A DNA stretch of 64,000 bases from Cryomorphaceae bacterium (GTDB lineage Bacteria > Bacteroidota > Bacteroidia > Flavobacteriales > Schleiferiaceae). The notes beneath the pieces were generated by a model. The model did no database searches. It saw nothing but the letters and a program-made list of their open reading frames with translations, and was not told where the DNA came from. The stretch is from positions 9,966-73,965 of the forward strand of contig JAJTFK010000003.1 in NCBI GenBank assembly GCA_021298655.1, written 5' to 3'. The translations under genes and the position numbers were made by a program. How positions within the stretch are numbered: the first letter of the stretch is position 1; each line of letters opens with the position of its first letter. Of the stretch, positions 8,808 through 17,118 are shown piece by piece.

Positions 8808-8815
8808 CAAAGATA
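8808..8815 (-). promoter_or_regulatory. -7 promoter element of the trxA-heptose operon
   Basis: TATCTTTG on the minus strand matches the Bacteroidota -7 consensus TAnnTTTG exactly. It ends 22 bases before the trxA ATG, so a leader of about 20 bases is predicted. No clear -33 TTG is visible. Confidence 0.6.
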
Positions 8816-8918
8816 CGAAGGCTTTATTTCCGCGGTTCAGGATAAAGTCCGATTCACCGATGGTTTTCAAAATTAATGCCGCACCGAAGTGAGGCTGCAA
8901 CCCAAGGGGATTTTCGTG

Positions 8919-8926
8919 CATCTTTG
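8919..8926 (+). promoter_or_regulatory. Probable -7 element of the Kazal lipoprotein gene
   Basis: CATCTTTG matches TAnnTTTG at seven positions (first base differs) and ends four bases before the ATG at 8931. This is the spacing seen at perfect sites elsewhere in the window. Confidence 0.4.
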
Positions 8927-8930
8927 AGGT

Positions 8931-9149
8931 ATGAAACCGACACCCTTTCTTTTGATGGCCCTTGGCCTCGGCTTTTGGGGCTGCGAAAAGCCCGTTGATC
9001 CGGCCTGCAAAGGCGAACGAAATCCTGCCTGTATTTGCCCGGCGGTCTACGATCCGGTGTGCGGGTGCGACGGCGAAACCTACGGGAATGCGTGCGAGGC
9101 AGAATGTGCCGGCGTAAAATCATGGACTCCCGGCGAGTGCGGTAACTAA
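8931..9149 (+). CDS. Small lipoprotein with a Kazal-type protease inhibitor domain
   Basis: A 72-residue protein with a lipoprotein signal (LGLGFWGC, Cys18) followed by one Kazal-like domain: CPAVYDPVCGCDGETYGNAC with later cysteines in AEC and GEC. The VCGCDGETYxNxC core is the Kazal hallmark. Kazal domains inhibit serine proteases by presenting a reactive loop. Here it would be membrane-anchored, perhaps protecting the cell from its own or foreign serine proteases. It is monocistronic, divergent from trxA, and followed by a hairpin terminator. A weak -7 element lies four bases upstream. The inhibitory activity is inferred from the fold only. Confidence 0.8.
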   Translation: MKPTPFLLMALGLGFWGCEKPVDPACKGERNPACICPAVYDPVCGCDGETYGNACEAECAGVKSWTPGECGN

Positions 9150-9193
9150 ATTTGCCCAGAGCGCCCCGCCGCCACTAGGTATGGGGGGAAAAC

Positions 9194-9223
9194 AAAAAAG
9201 CCTGCAGCATTGCAGGCTTTTTT
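9194..9223. terminator. Bidirectional hairpin terminator between Kazal gene and tRNA-Asp
   Basis: A seven-base-pair GC-containing stem (9200-9206 pairing with 9211-9217, loop 9207-9210) is flanked by six A on the left and six T on the right. It can terminate the tRNA transcript on the minus strand and the lipoprotein gene on the plus strand. Confidence 0.8.
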
Positions 9224-9228
9224 CGTTC

Positions 9229-9305
9229 TGGCGGTGCGGACGGGGCTCGAACCCGCGACCCCCGGCGTGACAGGCCGGTATTCTAACCAACTGAACTACC
9301 GCACC
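9229..9305 (-). tRNA. tRNA-Asp (anticodon GTC), CCA encoded
   Basis: On the minus strand a complete 77-base cloverleaf is visible. The seven-base acceptor stem GGTGCGG pairs with CCGCACC, the D-arm is GTTC..GAAT-like, the anticodon loop CTGTCAC carries GTC, the T-arm has TTCGAGC, and a discriminator G is followed by an encoded CCA. The GTC anticodon reads Asp codons. A -7 element lies 11 bases upstream of the mature 5' end and a hairpin terminator lies just downstream, so it appears to be a single-gene unit. Confidence 0.96.
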
Positions 9306-9316
9306 AGAAGGGGCTG

Positions 9317-9324
9317 CAAATATA
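9317..9324 (-). promoter_or_regulatory. -7 promoter element of tRNA-Asp
   Basis: TATATTTG on the minus strand is an exact TAnnTTTG match ending 11 bases before the tRNA 5' end. This allows a short 5' leader for RNase P to remove. Confidence 0.6.
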
Positions 9325-9330
9325 CACTGA

Positions 9331-10521
9331 CTAAGCAGATTTCAAAATCCCCGCAGGCTGCATTTTGCGTATCCAAATCCACGGAAGGAAGAGGGCAGGA
9401 GTAAAGCTCAGAAAGACAATTAAATAGAGCAAAATCAACCGCCCGAAATTCCAGGAAACGGGCACGTGGTGGACGTAGTAGGTTTCGGGATTTAGGGTCA
9501 AAACGCCCGTAAAATCCTGAATTGCGAGCAGGCCGATCGCGATACCAATCCCCCAGAGGGCTCCGCGAAGCAGCATGGGAACCAGCATGCCCGCCAAGGC
9601 GACCGGGGCGTGAGCCGAGGGCCAGCCAATCGCCCGAAGCAGCGCCAGCGCCCGTTGCTGCTCAAGCGATAGGATTAGCAGCGTTCCGCCCAAGTTAACG
9701 GCACCCACCAAAATAAGGACGACTGCCAAAATGGCCACGTTGGCGTCGAACAAATCGAGCCATTGGTAGAGCGCCTGCAGGTCGCTGCCCGGCAAGAAAA
9801 CATCTAGGCTCACGGGCAGCTGGGCGCGAAGCCCTTCGACGTCCTTGGGCGACAGCGCGCGCGGGTCAAAGCGAACCCAGGTAGCTTGGGCGCTGTCGGG
9901 CCAGCGCTGAAGGCTTCGAATTCCCGAAAGCAAGCCCACGGCGGTCTGCGCATCCCATTCCGCCAAACCGGTCTCGTAAAGCCCCGTTACGCTCAGGTAG
10001 CGGAGGGTGGGCGCGGCCCCGGCTTCGCGGCTGGCGTAGTAGGCCATTTCGTCGCCGATGCCCAGTCCCAGACGTTGGCTTAGGGTGCGGCTAAGCACGA
10101 TTTCGTAGGCGGATTCCGGCGCACGGCCCCGGTAAATGAGCTGATTCCAGCTCGCATTCCAGCGTTCCCAACCCAGCCACTGAATCCCTTCCATTCCCTC
10201 GGGTCCCGATGCCACGCCGGCCTTCCACGCCATCTGCATCCATTCCGTGGAGTCCAGTCCCAGCGCCGTGTAGTGGACCTGGGTTTCGTAGGGGCTGTGC
10301 TGGTCCAGAAGCCGTACCTGTGCGCTTCCGTAGAACAGGCCTACTTTTTGGCGAATGGCGGTTTGAAGTCCGCCGGAGAACGAAGTCGCCAGCGTCAAAA
10401 TGGCAAACGTGCTTGCCACGACTGCAGTGGCGATTATCTTGGCTCGTCGCTGACGGCGGCTGGAACGATTCCAGCGTCGGCCGAGCAGCCACGAAGTACG
10501 TATGCGTTGGAACCGAGCCAT
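9331..10521 (-). CDS. ABC transporter permease, LolC/LolE-FtsX family
   Basis: A 396-residue inner-membrane protein with the LolC/E layout: one N-terminal membrane segment (IIATAVVASTFAILTLATSF near residues 29-48), a large periplasmic domain (residues about 50-265), then three C-terminal membrane segments carrying the FtsX-like permease domain (VAILAVVLILVGAVNLGGTLLI and following). LolCDE-type transporters release lipoproteins from the inner membrane. In Bacteroidota such permeases often occur singly, and the partner ATPase is not in this window. The start is supported by an exact -7 element (TACTTTTG) six bases upstream. Its first 20 bases overlap the divergent namZ gene. Confidence 0.85.
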   Translation of the reverse strand: MARFQRIRTSWLLGRRWNRSSRRQRRAKIIATAVVASTFAILTLATSFSGGLQTAIRQKVGLFYGSAQVRLLDQHSPYETQVHYTALGLDSTEWMQMAWKAGVASGPEGMEGIQWLGWERWNASWNQLIYRGRAPESAYEIVLSRTLSQRLGLGIGDEMAYYASREAGAAPTLRYLSVTGLYETGLAEWDAQTAVGLLSGIRSLQRWPDSAQATWVRFDPRALSPKDVEGLRAQLPVSLDVFLPGSDLQALYQWLDLFDANVAILAVVLILVGAVNLGGTLLILSLEQQRALALLRAIGWPSAHAPVALAGMLVPMLLRGALWGIGIAIGLLAIQDFTGVLTLNPETYYVHHVPVSWNFGRLILLYLIVFLSFTPALFLPWIWIRKMQPAGILKSA

Positions 10522-11821
10522 AGATCACAAAAGTACGCGGACCCTGCTCGCTGTGGCACTTTGGTCCCTGGTCCTTTTTATGGCCACGGCCCAAAACCTG
10601 CGGTACGGAGCCGAACGCGAGCGCCTCTACATTCCCGAATTGCGCGGAGCACGGGTTGCGGTGGTGGCCCATGCGGCCTCCGTTGCGGACGGAGAACACA
10701 CGGTGGACCGCTTACTGCGTCGCGGCGTAGACCTGCGCTTGGTGTTTACTCCCGAGCACGGATTTCGGGGCACGGCATCGGCGGGCGAAAAGGTGGATGC
10801 CGTCCGGGACTCCGCGACGGGACTGCGCTTGGTTTCGCTCTACGGTGCGCGCCGTAAGCCCACAACGTCCGACCTCGACAGCGTGGACGTCGTCGTGTAC
10901 GACCTCCAAGATTTGAGCATTCGCTTTTACACCTACGTTTCGACCCTTGCCTACGTCATGGAGGCCTGCGCGGAGCAGGGCAAAACCCTGATCGTGCTCG
11001 ATCGGCCCACACCCTTTGCCGACGTAGTTGATGGGCCCATTTTGGATACGTCGGCCCACCGGAGCTTTGTCGGCCTGCACCCCGTGCCGGTTCTTTATGG
11101 CCTTACTTCGGCGGAATACGCGCTTATGGCCAAGGGAGAAGGGTGGATTCGCGGCGCGGATTCGCTGAAGCTGCGTGTTGTTCCGGTGGAGCACTACCGT
11201 CGGGAGCGCATTTATCCGCCGTCGCCGCCTTCGCCCAACCTTGCGACGCGTAACGCCATCGACTGGTATCCGTCGCTGTGCTTTTTTGAGGCCACCGACG
11301 TTTCGGTAGGCCGCGGAACGGACTTCGCCTTTGAGCAATACGGCGCGCCCTGGTGGGGCGATTCCAGCTACGCTTTTGTGCCTCGTTCGCGGGTAGGCGC
11401 CAGCAATCCGCCCCACGAGGGAGATACCTGTTTGGGCGTAGACCTACGGTCGACCCGCGCTCCCTTGGGCATCGACTGGTCCCACCTTTGGGAGGCCAAG
11501 TACCGATACGATTCGGTTAAGGTTGCCGACTCGCTCACCCAGCGTCCGCCCTTTGCGCGGAGTTTTTTGCACCGGCTTTCGGGCACCAGCACCCTAATGA
11601 AGGCGCTCGACGAGGGTTGGACCGCGGCCCAGTTTCGTACCTGGTACTTTACGGACGTGATGCGCTACAACTTCATGCGCCAGCGCTACATTTTGTACGA
11701 GTCGGCGACCGACTACCAGCCGGGGGATGCAGCGCCCGAAGTGGTCCCGATGCCGGAAGAGGCCCCGAAGCCGCGCCGCACGCGCCGACCCCGAGGCCTC
11801 TTTCGAAAAAAGCTTCCGTAG
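10502..11821 (+). CDS. namZ: DUF1343 / NamZ-type exo-beta-N-acetylmuramidase
   Basis: A 439-residue exported protein of the DUF1343 family, whose characterised member NamZ removes N-acetylmuramic acid from the non-reducing end of peptidoglycan fragments. Family motifs are visible: LVFTPEHGFRG, DVVVYDLQDLSIRFYTY, LDRPTP, and SVGRGTDFAFEQYGAPW. A hydrophobic stretch (LLAVALWSLVLFMATAQ, about residues 15-31) fits a signal peptide. The start is uncertain. ATG 10502 is the only good start before the signal peptide, but it makes the gene overlap the divergent permease by 20 bases. No kinase or transporter for MurNAc is next to it. The tail after residue 400 is low-complexity and basic. Confidence 0.87.
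   Translation: MRWNRAIDHKSTRTLLAVALWSLVLFMATAQNLRYGAERERLYIPELRGARVAVVAHAASVADGEHTVDRLLRRGVDLRLVFTPEHGFRGTASAGEKVDAVRDSATGLRLVSLYGARRKPTTSDLDSVDVVVYDLQDLSIRFYTYVSTLAYVMEACAEQGKTLIVLDRPTPFADVVDGPILDTSAHRSFVGLHPVPVLYGLTSAEYALMAKGEGWIRGADSLKLRVVPVEHYRRERIYPPSPPSPNLATRNAIDWYPSLCFFEATDVSVGRGTDFAFEQYGAPWWGDSSYAFVPRSRVGASNPPHEGDTCLGVDLRSTRAPLGIDWSHLWEAKYRYDSVKVADSLTQRPPFARSFLHRLSGTSTLMKALDEGWTAAQFRTWYFTDVMRYNFMRQRYILYESATDYQPGDAAPEVVPMPEEAPKPRRTRRPRGLFRKKLP
10528..10535 (-). promoter_or_regulatory. -7 promoter element of the LolC/E-type permease gene
   Basis: TACTTTTG on the minus strand fits TAnnTTTG exactly and ends six bases before the ATG at 10521, predicting an mRNA with almost no leader. It lies inside the divergent namZ coding sequence. 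Confidence 0.6.
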
Positions 11822-11827
11822 CCGGAC

Positions 11828-14221
11828 TCAGAAGTCCACGATGATGCCGAGTCCCGGCTGGACAATGCCCAGGTTGTTTTCGAGGAACTTGGTTTGGTAC
11901 TGGGTCGGGTTGTTGGGGTCCACTAACGGATTCCCGTTGGCGTCGCGAACGACGTCGATGAATGCCGGGCCCGCCAACGAGGACCCCAATGCGTTCTGCA
12001 CGTCGAAGTACAGGTCGAGGTTCCATTTTTTGAGGAACCACTTCTTGTCGATCCGCAGGTTCAAACGGTCGAACTCTCCGTATCGCTGCGAATTGAGTCG
12101 GCTGTAGTCGGGAAGTCCGCGTCCAAAAACGTTCCAGTTTTGGATATTGGCGGTGCGCTCCAGGTCGAAGGGCGTGTAGGGAGCGCCGCCGAGGTGCTGG
12201 TACTGACCGCCAAACTCCCAGTTTTTCCCAAACTTCTTGCCAAAGGTGAAGGTGGCAATCATGCGGTTGTCCCAGGAAGAGGGCACGTAGGTTCCATTAA
12301 AATCGGCAAACTCACTGCGCACCAGCGTAACCGCGGCAATGCCAAACCAACCCTTAAACAACTTTTGCTGGTAGGTGAATTCGGCTCCGTAGGCGCGCCC
12401 CGTGCTGGTCGGTGTCGCCAGCTGGTTGCCGATCACCCCGAAGTCTCCGCCCAAGGTGGCGAGCGAAATGCTGTCGCGCAGCAGCAGCGGGTAGTACTGG
12501 TAGGCCTTGTAGAATCCCTCGACGCTGGCTTTGGCGTTCCACGGCAGAAAGCGCGTGCTTCCGAGTACGTAGTGGTCCGCCTGAATGTAGCGGAGCGAGG
12601 AATTGTCGCCGTCTACGCCCGTGTATCCCAAGGCGGTGAAGGGCGGAAGCTGGAAGTACCTACCCACGTTGGCGTCCAGCGTCCAATTCTCGGTTAGGTT
12701 GTAGCTCACGGCAGCGCGGGGCGACAACTGGTCCAACGGATTCTTCGTATTCTCGTTGAAGTTGCCCACGTCGGTCCGCAGTCCGAGCGACACCTTCATG
12801 CGGCCGTCGAGGAACTTGCCCACGGCGTTCGCGAATACCGAACCGCGGTAGTACACCGCGGCCGTTTCGTAGTCAAGCACGAATCCGCCCGGGAATCGCT
12901 TGTCAAACGTGTTGGTGTTGTACTTGAGTTGCTCGGCGCCAAACCCCACCAGGCCTTCCCAGTTTTTGGCCTTCCAGGGCTGCTCCACGCGCAGCTTGTT
13001 GGCGATTTCTTGGCTTCCGTAGTTGAGCAGCAGGTCGCCGTTCACGTCGTTGTTGAAGTACTTCTTGGACTGGTTGTCGAGCATAAACCGGCTAAGTACC
13101 ACGTTTGTGGCCCCAAAGCGCCCGAAGTGGGTGTATTTCGCGCCAATCGAGTAGTTCCACTGGTTGTAGGAGGGCAGGTAGTTCAAAATGTAGCGCTGAT
13201 CCTCGGTCTCGTTGCGCTCAAGGTTTAGCTCGCTCACGTCGTAGGCGCCAAGGCTCAAAAACGTGATCTGGTTCTTGCGGTCAAACTTGTGCTTGATTTT
13301 GATTTGGTAGTCGTTGTACGTGGGCAAAAAGGGGAGCCCAATAAGCCCAAACAGGTACTGCAGGTAGCTTCGGCGAACGCTGGCGAGGTAGGTGGTTTTC
13401 TTCGAAAGCGGACCGTCCAGGGTTAAACCAACCTCCGAAGCGCCTACTTGAAAAATTCCGTTGACTTTTTCTTCGGAACCGTCGCGCAGGTTGAGTTCCA
13501 TCACGGAACTCAGGCTTCCGCCGCGCTGCACGGGGAAGGCGCTGGTGTAGAAGTCCACGTCGCGAATGAAGTTCACGTTGATCATCCCTACGGGGCCCCC
13601 GCTGGCTCCCTGTGTGGCAAAGTGGTTGATGGCGGGAATTTCGATTCCGTCCAAAAAGAAAATATTCTCGTTGGGTCCGCCGCCGCGAATGATGAGGTCG
13701 TTTCGGAAGGCCGCACCGCCGCTGGCCACCCCAGGAAGCGATTGGATCACCTTGGAAATATCTTGGTTGGCACCCGGGTTGCGCCGTATTTCGTTGATGC
13801 CGATGCTTTGAACGCTCACCGGGGACTGATCAACCCGCTGAAACTGCGACTGGGCCGTGATTTCGACTTCCTGGAGTTGCTGGGCTGACTCCTTCAACCG
13901 AACCTGCAGTTCGGCCGGTTTGGCTCGGGTAAGCTGGACCTCAAAAGCGGTGTAGGCCTCGTAGCCAAAGGACTCTACGCGCACGTTGACCAGACCGGGA
14001 GCCAAGTTGTCGATTCGGAATTTTCCTTCGGCGTCCGATGTTCCGGTGGCTTGGCGGCCGTCGATGCGCACTACGGCGCCGGGAATCGGCTCGTTGGTGG
14101 TGTTGTCGACTACTGTGCCCCGAAGCGTCGCTTGAGCTAAGGCGTTGTATGAAAGCAAGCTGAACGCTGTAAGCACGGCAGCACGCAGGGTTTGTTTAAT
14201 CTTCATACCCCGTTTAACCAT
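11828..14221 (-). CDS. TonB-dependent outer-membrane receptor with CarboxypepD_reg domain
   Basis: A 797-residue outer-membrane protein. After a signal peptide (MKIKQTLRAAVLTAFSLLSYNALAQ, if the second ATG at 14206 is the start) comes a carboxypeptidase-regulatory-like domain (ATLRGTVVDNTTNEPIPGA onward to about residue 110). A plug follows with DLIIRGGGPNENIFFLDGIEIP near residue 165, then a beta-barrel ending in the aromatic GLGIIVDF. Such receptors import ligands using TonB energy. No SusD partner is adjacent, which argues against a classic glycan SusCD pair, and the substrate cannot be read from sequence. A long hairpin terminator upstream separates it from the DUF2911 gene. No promoter element is obvious. 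Confidence 0.9.
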   Translation of the reverse strand: MVKRGMKIKQTLRAAVLTAFSLLSYNALAQATLRGTVVDNTTNEPIPGAVVRIDGRQATGTSDAEGKFRIDNLAPGLVNVRVESFGYEAYTAFEVQLTRAKPAELQVRLKESAQQLQEVEITAQSQFQRVDQSPVSVQSIGINEIRRNPGANQDISKVIQSLPGVASGGAAFRNDLIIRGGGPNENIFFLDGIEIPAINHFATQGASGGPVGMINVNFIRDVDFYTSAFPVQRGGSLSSVMELNLRDGSEEKVNGIFQVGASEVGLTLDGPLSKKTTYLASVRRSYLQYLFGLIGLPFLPTYNDYQIKIKHKFDRKNQITFLSLGAYDVSELNLERNETEDQRYILNYLPSYNQWNYSIGAKYTHFGRFGATNVVLSRFMLDNQSKKYFNNDVNGDLLLNYGSQEIANKLRVEQPWKAKNWEGLVGFGAEQLKYNTNTFDKRFPGGFVLDYETAAVYYRGSVFANAVGKFLDGRMKVSLGLRTDVGNFNENTKNPLDQLSPRAAVSYNLTENWTLDANVGRYFQLPPFTALGYTGVDGDNSSLRYIQADHYVLGSTRFLPWNAKASVEGFYKAYQYYPLLLRDSISLATLGGDFGVIGNQLATPTSTGRAYGAEFTYQQKLFKGWFGIAAVTLVRSEFADFNGTYVPSSWDNRMIATFTFGKKFGKNWEFGGQYQHLGGAPYTPFDLERTANIQNWNVFGRGLPDYSRLNSQRYGEFDRLNLRIDKKWFLKKWNLDLYFDVQNALGSSLAGPAFIDVVRDANGNPLVDPNNPTQYQTKFLENNLGIVQPGLGIIVDF

Positions 14222-14240
14222 TTTTCGGGGTATTGGTTCA

Positions 14241-14285
14241 ACAAAAAAGGGTATAATTTCTGCCCGAGGCAGAAATTATACCCTT
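14241..14285 (-). terminator. Strong intrinsic terminator of the DUF2911 gene
   Basis: A perfect 18-base-pair inverted repeat (14247-14264 with 14268-14285) has a three-base loop and is followed on the minus strand by a T run, the layout of an intrinsic terminator. The stem is AT-rich in the middle and unusually long. It sits between the DUF2911 gene and the TonB receptor gene on the same strand. Confidence 0.8.
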
Positions 14286-14302
14286 GTGCACGCGGAGAAC
14301 GC

Positions 14303-15142
14303 CTACTTCAGTCGGCCGATCAAGGTCTTGACGTCGGCTTCGCTGCCAAAGGGCTTCGAAGATTTTTTGGCGTCGGCCAACCCAACTTCAAGTGCCTTTT
14401 GGGCGGACTTGAGTGCATCGGCCTTCTTGCCCTTGCCCTCAAGGATTTGGGCCAAAAGGTAGTGGTTGTACCAATTGTCTCCCTTCATGCTGACGGCCTT
14501 GCGCGCCCATTCTTCGGCTTCGGGCATCTTGTTTTCGACGGCGTAGCGCGCAGCGTTGCGGTACACGGTCCATTCCGCCTTGGGGTTAGCCAATGCCTTG
14601 TCGAGGTTTTCTTTAGCCAATCGTTCCGTCGGGAAGCCCACGGTGTAGCGCGCGGTGCGATCGCCCCAGGAAATCACAAGGTCCGCGCTGCTTTTTTGGA
14701 TGTTGTCCCAGAAAATCAGCATGGATTCCGTGCGCATTTGGCCCACTTCGACCGGAACGTTGGCGCGAAGCACGTCGTTTTTTTCTGAATAGGACGATAC
14801 GCCCCAGCCCTCGGTGTCGCGGTTCACGACCAGCGTCCATTCCGCATCGTTGGCAAAAACCGACAAGCTGTAGGTTCCGGCCGGAATCTGATTGCCGTTG
14901 ATGCTGGCTTCGGTACTCAAGGTCAACAGCGTGCTGCTGTTGGCGCCAAGTCGCCAGTGCTGGCCCGACTGAACCACTTCGCTGTAGATGTCTCGGCCGC
15001 GCGCACTGGGGCGCCAGTAGGTGAGCTTCGTATCGGTTAGCCCGATGCGCTGTTCGACAACGGCTTTAGGAGAAAGCTGCGGCAGGTCCTGCGCGGTCAA
15101 CGCGGTCGCGCCAAGCACCGCGGCGATAAAGATGTTTTTCAT
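14303..15142 (-). CDS. DUF2911 family exported protein
   Basis: A 279-residue protein with a signal peptide (MKNIFIAAVLGATALTAQ) and a DUF2911 domain: SPKAVVEQRIGLTDTKLTYWRPSARGR, GQHWRLGANSSTLLT and IPAGTYSLSVF are the recognisable parts. The C-terminal third (about residues 190-279) is helical with alanine-rich repeats resembling tetratricopeptide units (AEEWARKAVSMKGDNWYNHYLLAQ). The function of DUF2911 is not established, and a periplasmic or outer-membrane location is inferred. A near-consensus -7 element (TAAATTGG) lies four bases upstream, and a strong hairpin terminator follows the gene, so it is probably monocistronic. Confidence 0.85.
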   Translation of the reverse strand: MKNIFIAAVLGATALTAQDLPQLSPKAVVEQRIGLTDTKLTYWRPSARGRDIYSEVVQSGQHWRLGANSSTLLTLSTEASINGNQIPAGTYSLSVFANDAEWTLVVNRDTEGWGVSSYSEKNDVLRANVPVEVGQMRTESMLIFWDNIQKSSADLVISWGDRTARYTVGFPTERLAKENLDKALANPKAEWTVYRNAARYAVENKMPEAEEWARKAVSMKGDNWYNHYLLAQILEGKGKKADALKSAQKALEVGLADAKKSSKPFGSEADVKTLIGRLK

Positions 15143-15146
15143 GATC

Positions 15147-15154
15147 CCAATTTA
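15147..15154 (-). promoter_or_regulatory. Possible -7 element of the DUF2911 gene
   Basis: TAAATTGG matches TAnnTTTG at seven positions and ends four bases before the ATG at 15142. The spacing equals that of perfect sites in the window, but the single mismatch leaves doubt. Confidence 0.35.
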
Positions 15155-15158
15155 CGAA

Positions 15159-17051
15159 TTAAACCAAGCGTTCCAGGGAACGGTTCACAAAGGCCGTCAA
15201 ACGCTCACCGGTCAGCAATCCTTGCTGAAGGAGCGCCAGGTCCTTGGCCTGTAGAACGAGCTGCTCGCGCTCGGCGGGCTCTTCGGCCTTCAGGATCTTG
15301 CCGGCCAGCGCGTGGTTGCCGTTCACCACCACGTCGTAGTGGTCCGGGAAGTCGCCCATTCCCATGAATCCGCCGCCGCCCGTGGCGCTCATTTCCTTCA
15401 TGCGGCGCATGTACTCGGGCATCACGACCATCATGGGCACGTCGTCGCTCGCGAGGGCTTCGACGCGGACGCTGTAGTTTTTGTCGTTGATGGCGCCCTC
15501 CACATAGCCTTTCAGGCTTTCTTTTTCGGAATCGGTCAGCAGGTGCGCGCGTTCGCCTTCCTTAGGAATCAGCTTGTCGAGCATGTCGCTGTCGACGCGG
15601 GCAAAGCGCACTTTTTCTTTGGCGCCTTCGATCTTTTGAATCCAGTGACCGGCGATGGGCGAATCCAGCACGACCACGTCGTAGCCCTCGGCCTTGGCCT
15701 TTTGAATGTAGCTGTGCTGGGCGTCCACGTTCGAGGCGTAGAGCACCACACGGGTTCCCTCTTTGTCGGTCTGCAGGGCGCTGATCTTTTCGAGGTACTC
15801 GTCGACGGTGTAGGTCGTCTCGTCCACGGCGCTGCGCAGCAGGCTGAACTTTTGGGCGCGCTCAAAGAACTTGTCGTCGGTCACCATGCCGTACTCGATG
15901 ATGACGGCGATGTCCTTGAACTTCTGCTCGAAGTCGGCGCGGTCCGCCTTGAACATTTCTTCGAGCTTGTCGGCGACCTTTTTGGTGATGTGGCCGCTGA
16001 TCTTTTTGACGTTGCCGTCGGCCTGCAGGTAGCTGCGCGACACGTTGAGCGGAATGTCCTTGGAGTCAATCACCCCGTGGAGCAGCATCAAAAAGTCCGG
16101 AACGATGCCCTCGACGTTGTCGGTGACAAAGACCTGGGACTGGTAGAGCTGGATTTTGTTCTTGTTCAGCTCCATGTTGGGCTTCACCTTCGGGAAGAAC
16201 AGGATTCCGGTTAAGTCAAAGGGGTAGTCCACGTTCATGTGGATGTGGAACAGCGGTTCCTCAAACGTGTAGGGGTAGAGGGCCTTGTAAAACGCCTTGT
16301 AGTCCTCGTCGGTCAGCTCGCTCGGCTTTTTGGTCCACGCGGGGCTGTCGGGGTTGATGAGGTTGGGCACCTTTTTGGTTTCCCACTTGGCCTCTTCGCC
16401 TTCGGGGGCGGAATTATAGCGCTCGTCCTTCTCGCCGCACACAATGGGCACGCTCATGAACCGGGCGTACTTCTTGAGCAGTTCGTTGATTTTGAATTCC
16501 TCGAGGAATTCCTCGGACTCGCCGTCAATGTGGAGGACGATGTCGGTTCCGCGGTCCTTCTTTTTCTTGGTCTCGAGGCGGTATTCGGGCGAGCCGTCGC
16601 AGGACCAGAATGCGCCCTCGGCTTCGCCGGCCTTCCAGCTTCGGGTATGGATTTCGACCTGGCTCGATACCATGAAGCTCGAGTAGAATCCGAGTCCGAA
16701 GTGGCCGATCATCGCGCCCTTGTCGATTTTGCCCTCGTAGGCGTTGACAAATTCCGTGGCGCCCGAGAAGGCCACGTCGTTGATGTACTTGTTGACCTCG
16801 TCCGACGTCATGCCAATGCCGCGGTCGCGGATGGTGATGGTCTTTTTCTTTTTGTCGACGTCGACGTGAATCGTCAGATCGCCGAGCTCACCGCTGAATT
16901 CACCCAAGTTACTTAGGGTCTTGAGCTTGTTGGTGGCGTCTACGGCGTTTGAAATCAGTTCGCGCAAAAAGATTTCGTGGTCGCTGTAGAGAAACTTCTT
17001 GATGACCGGAAAGATGTTGTCGGCCGATACGTTGATTTTACCCGTTGCCAT
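15159..17051 (-). CDS. htpG: Molecular chaperone HtpG (Hsp90)
   Basis: A 630-residue bacterial Hsp90. GHKL ATPase motifs are present: LRELISNAVDATNK with the catalytic Glu and Asn (residues 29-42), DRGIGMTSDEV, and GHFGLGFYSSFMV. The middle-domain SRSYLQAD and the GGGGFMGMG glycine segment near the C-terminus also fit. The ELISNAVDA variant has Val where many family members have Ser, but the ATP-contacting residues are kept. It acts as a cytoplasmic ATP-dependent folding factor. No -7 element is seen near its start, so either a longer leader or a stress-specific promoter is possible. It diverges from crtA. Confidence 0.97.
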   Translation of the reverse strand: MATGKINVSADNIFPVIKKFLYSDHEIFLRELISNAVDATNKLKTLSNLGEFSGELGDLTIHVDVDKKKKTITIRDRGIGMTSDEVNKYINDVAFSGATEFVNAYEGKIDKGAMIGHFGLGFYSSFMVSSQVEIHTRSWKAGEAEGAFWSCDGSPEYRLETKKKKDRGTDIVLHIDGESEEFLEEFKINELLKKYARFMSVPIVCGEKDERYNSAPEGEEAKWETKKVPNLINPDSPAWTKKPSELTDEDYKAFYKALYPYTFEEPLFHIHMNVDYPFDLTGILFFPKVKPNMELNKNKIQLYQSQVFVTDNVEGIVPDFLMLLHGVIDSKDIPLNVSRSYLQADGNVKKISGHITKKVADKLEEMFKADRADFEQKFKDIAVIIEYGMVTDDKFFERAQKFSLLRSAVDETTYTVDEYLEKISALQTDKEGTRVVLYASNVDAQHSYIQKAKAEGYDVVVLDSPIAGHWIQKIEGAKEKVRFARVDSDMLDKLIPKEGERAHLLTDSEKESLKGYVEGAINDKNYSVRVEALASDDVPMMVVMPEYMRRMKEMSATGGGGFMGMGDFPDHYDVVVNGNHALAGKILKAEEPAEREQLVLQAKDLALLQQGLLTGERLTAFVNRSLERLV

Positions 17052-17106
17052 AGTTTTTATTCGTTTAGTGGTGCTCCCTGCGGAACAAGGCGTGTGCCAC
17101 GGGGGT

Positions 17107-17114
17107 TAACTTAG
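17107..17114 (+). promoter_or_regulatory. Possible -7 element of the crtA-alkB pair
   Basis: TAACTTAG matches TAnnTTTG at seven positions and ends four bases before the GTG at 17119. It is similar to the TACTTTAG site before ribD. It favours the GTG over the ATG at 17131 as start. Confidence 0.4.
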
Positions 17115-17118
17115 TGCA

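Noticed and set aside
14247-14285. TATAAT-like sequence inside the long hairpin as a promoter
   Set aside because: Bacteroidota sigma factor uses TAnnTTTG, and the perfect inverted repeat with a T run is better explained as a terminator.
15312-16214. Plus-strand open frame of 300 codons opposite htpG
   Set aside because: Antisense shadow of a certain gene, with repetitive V/H/G/L composition and no family.
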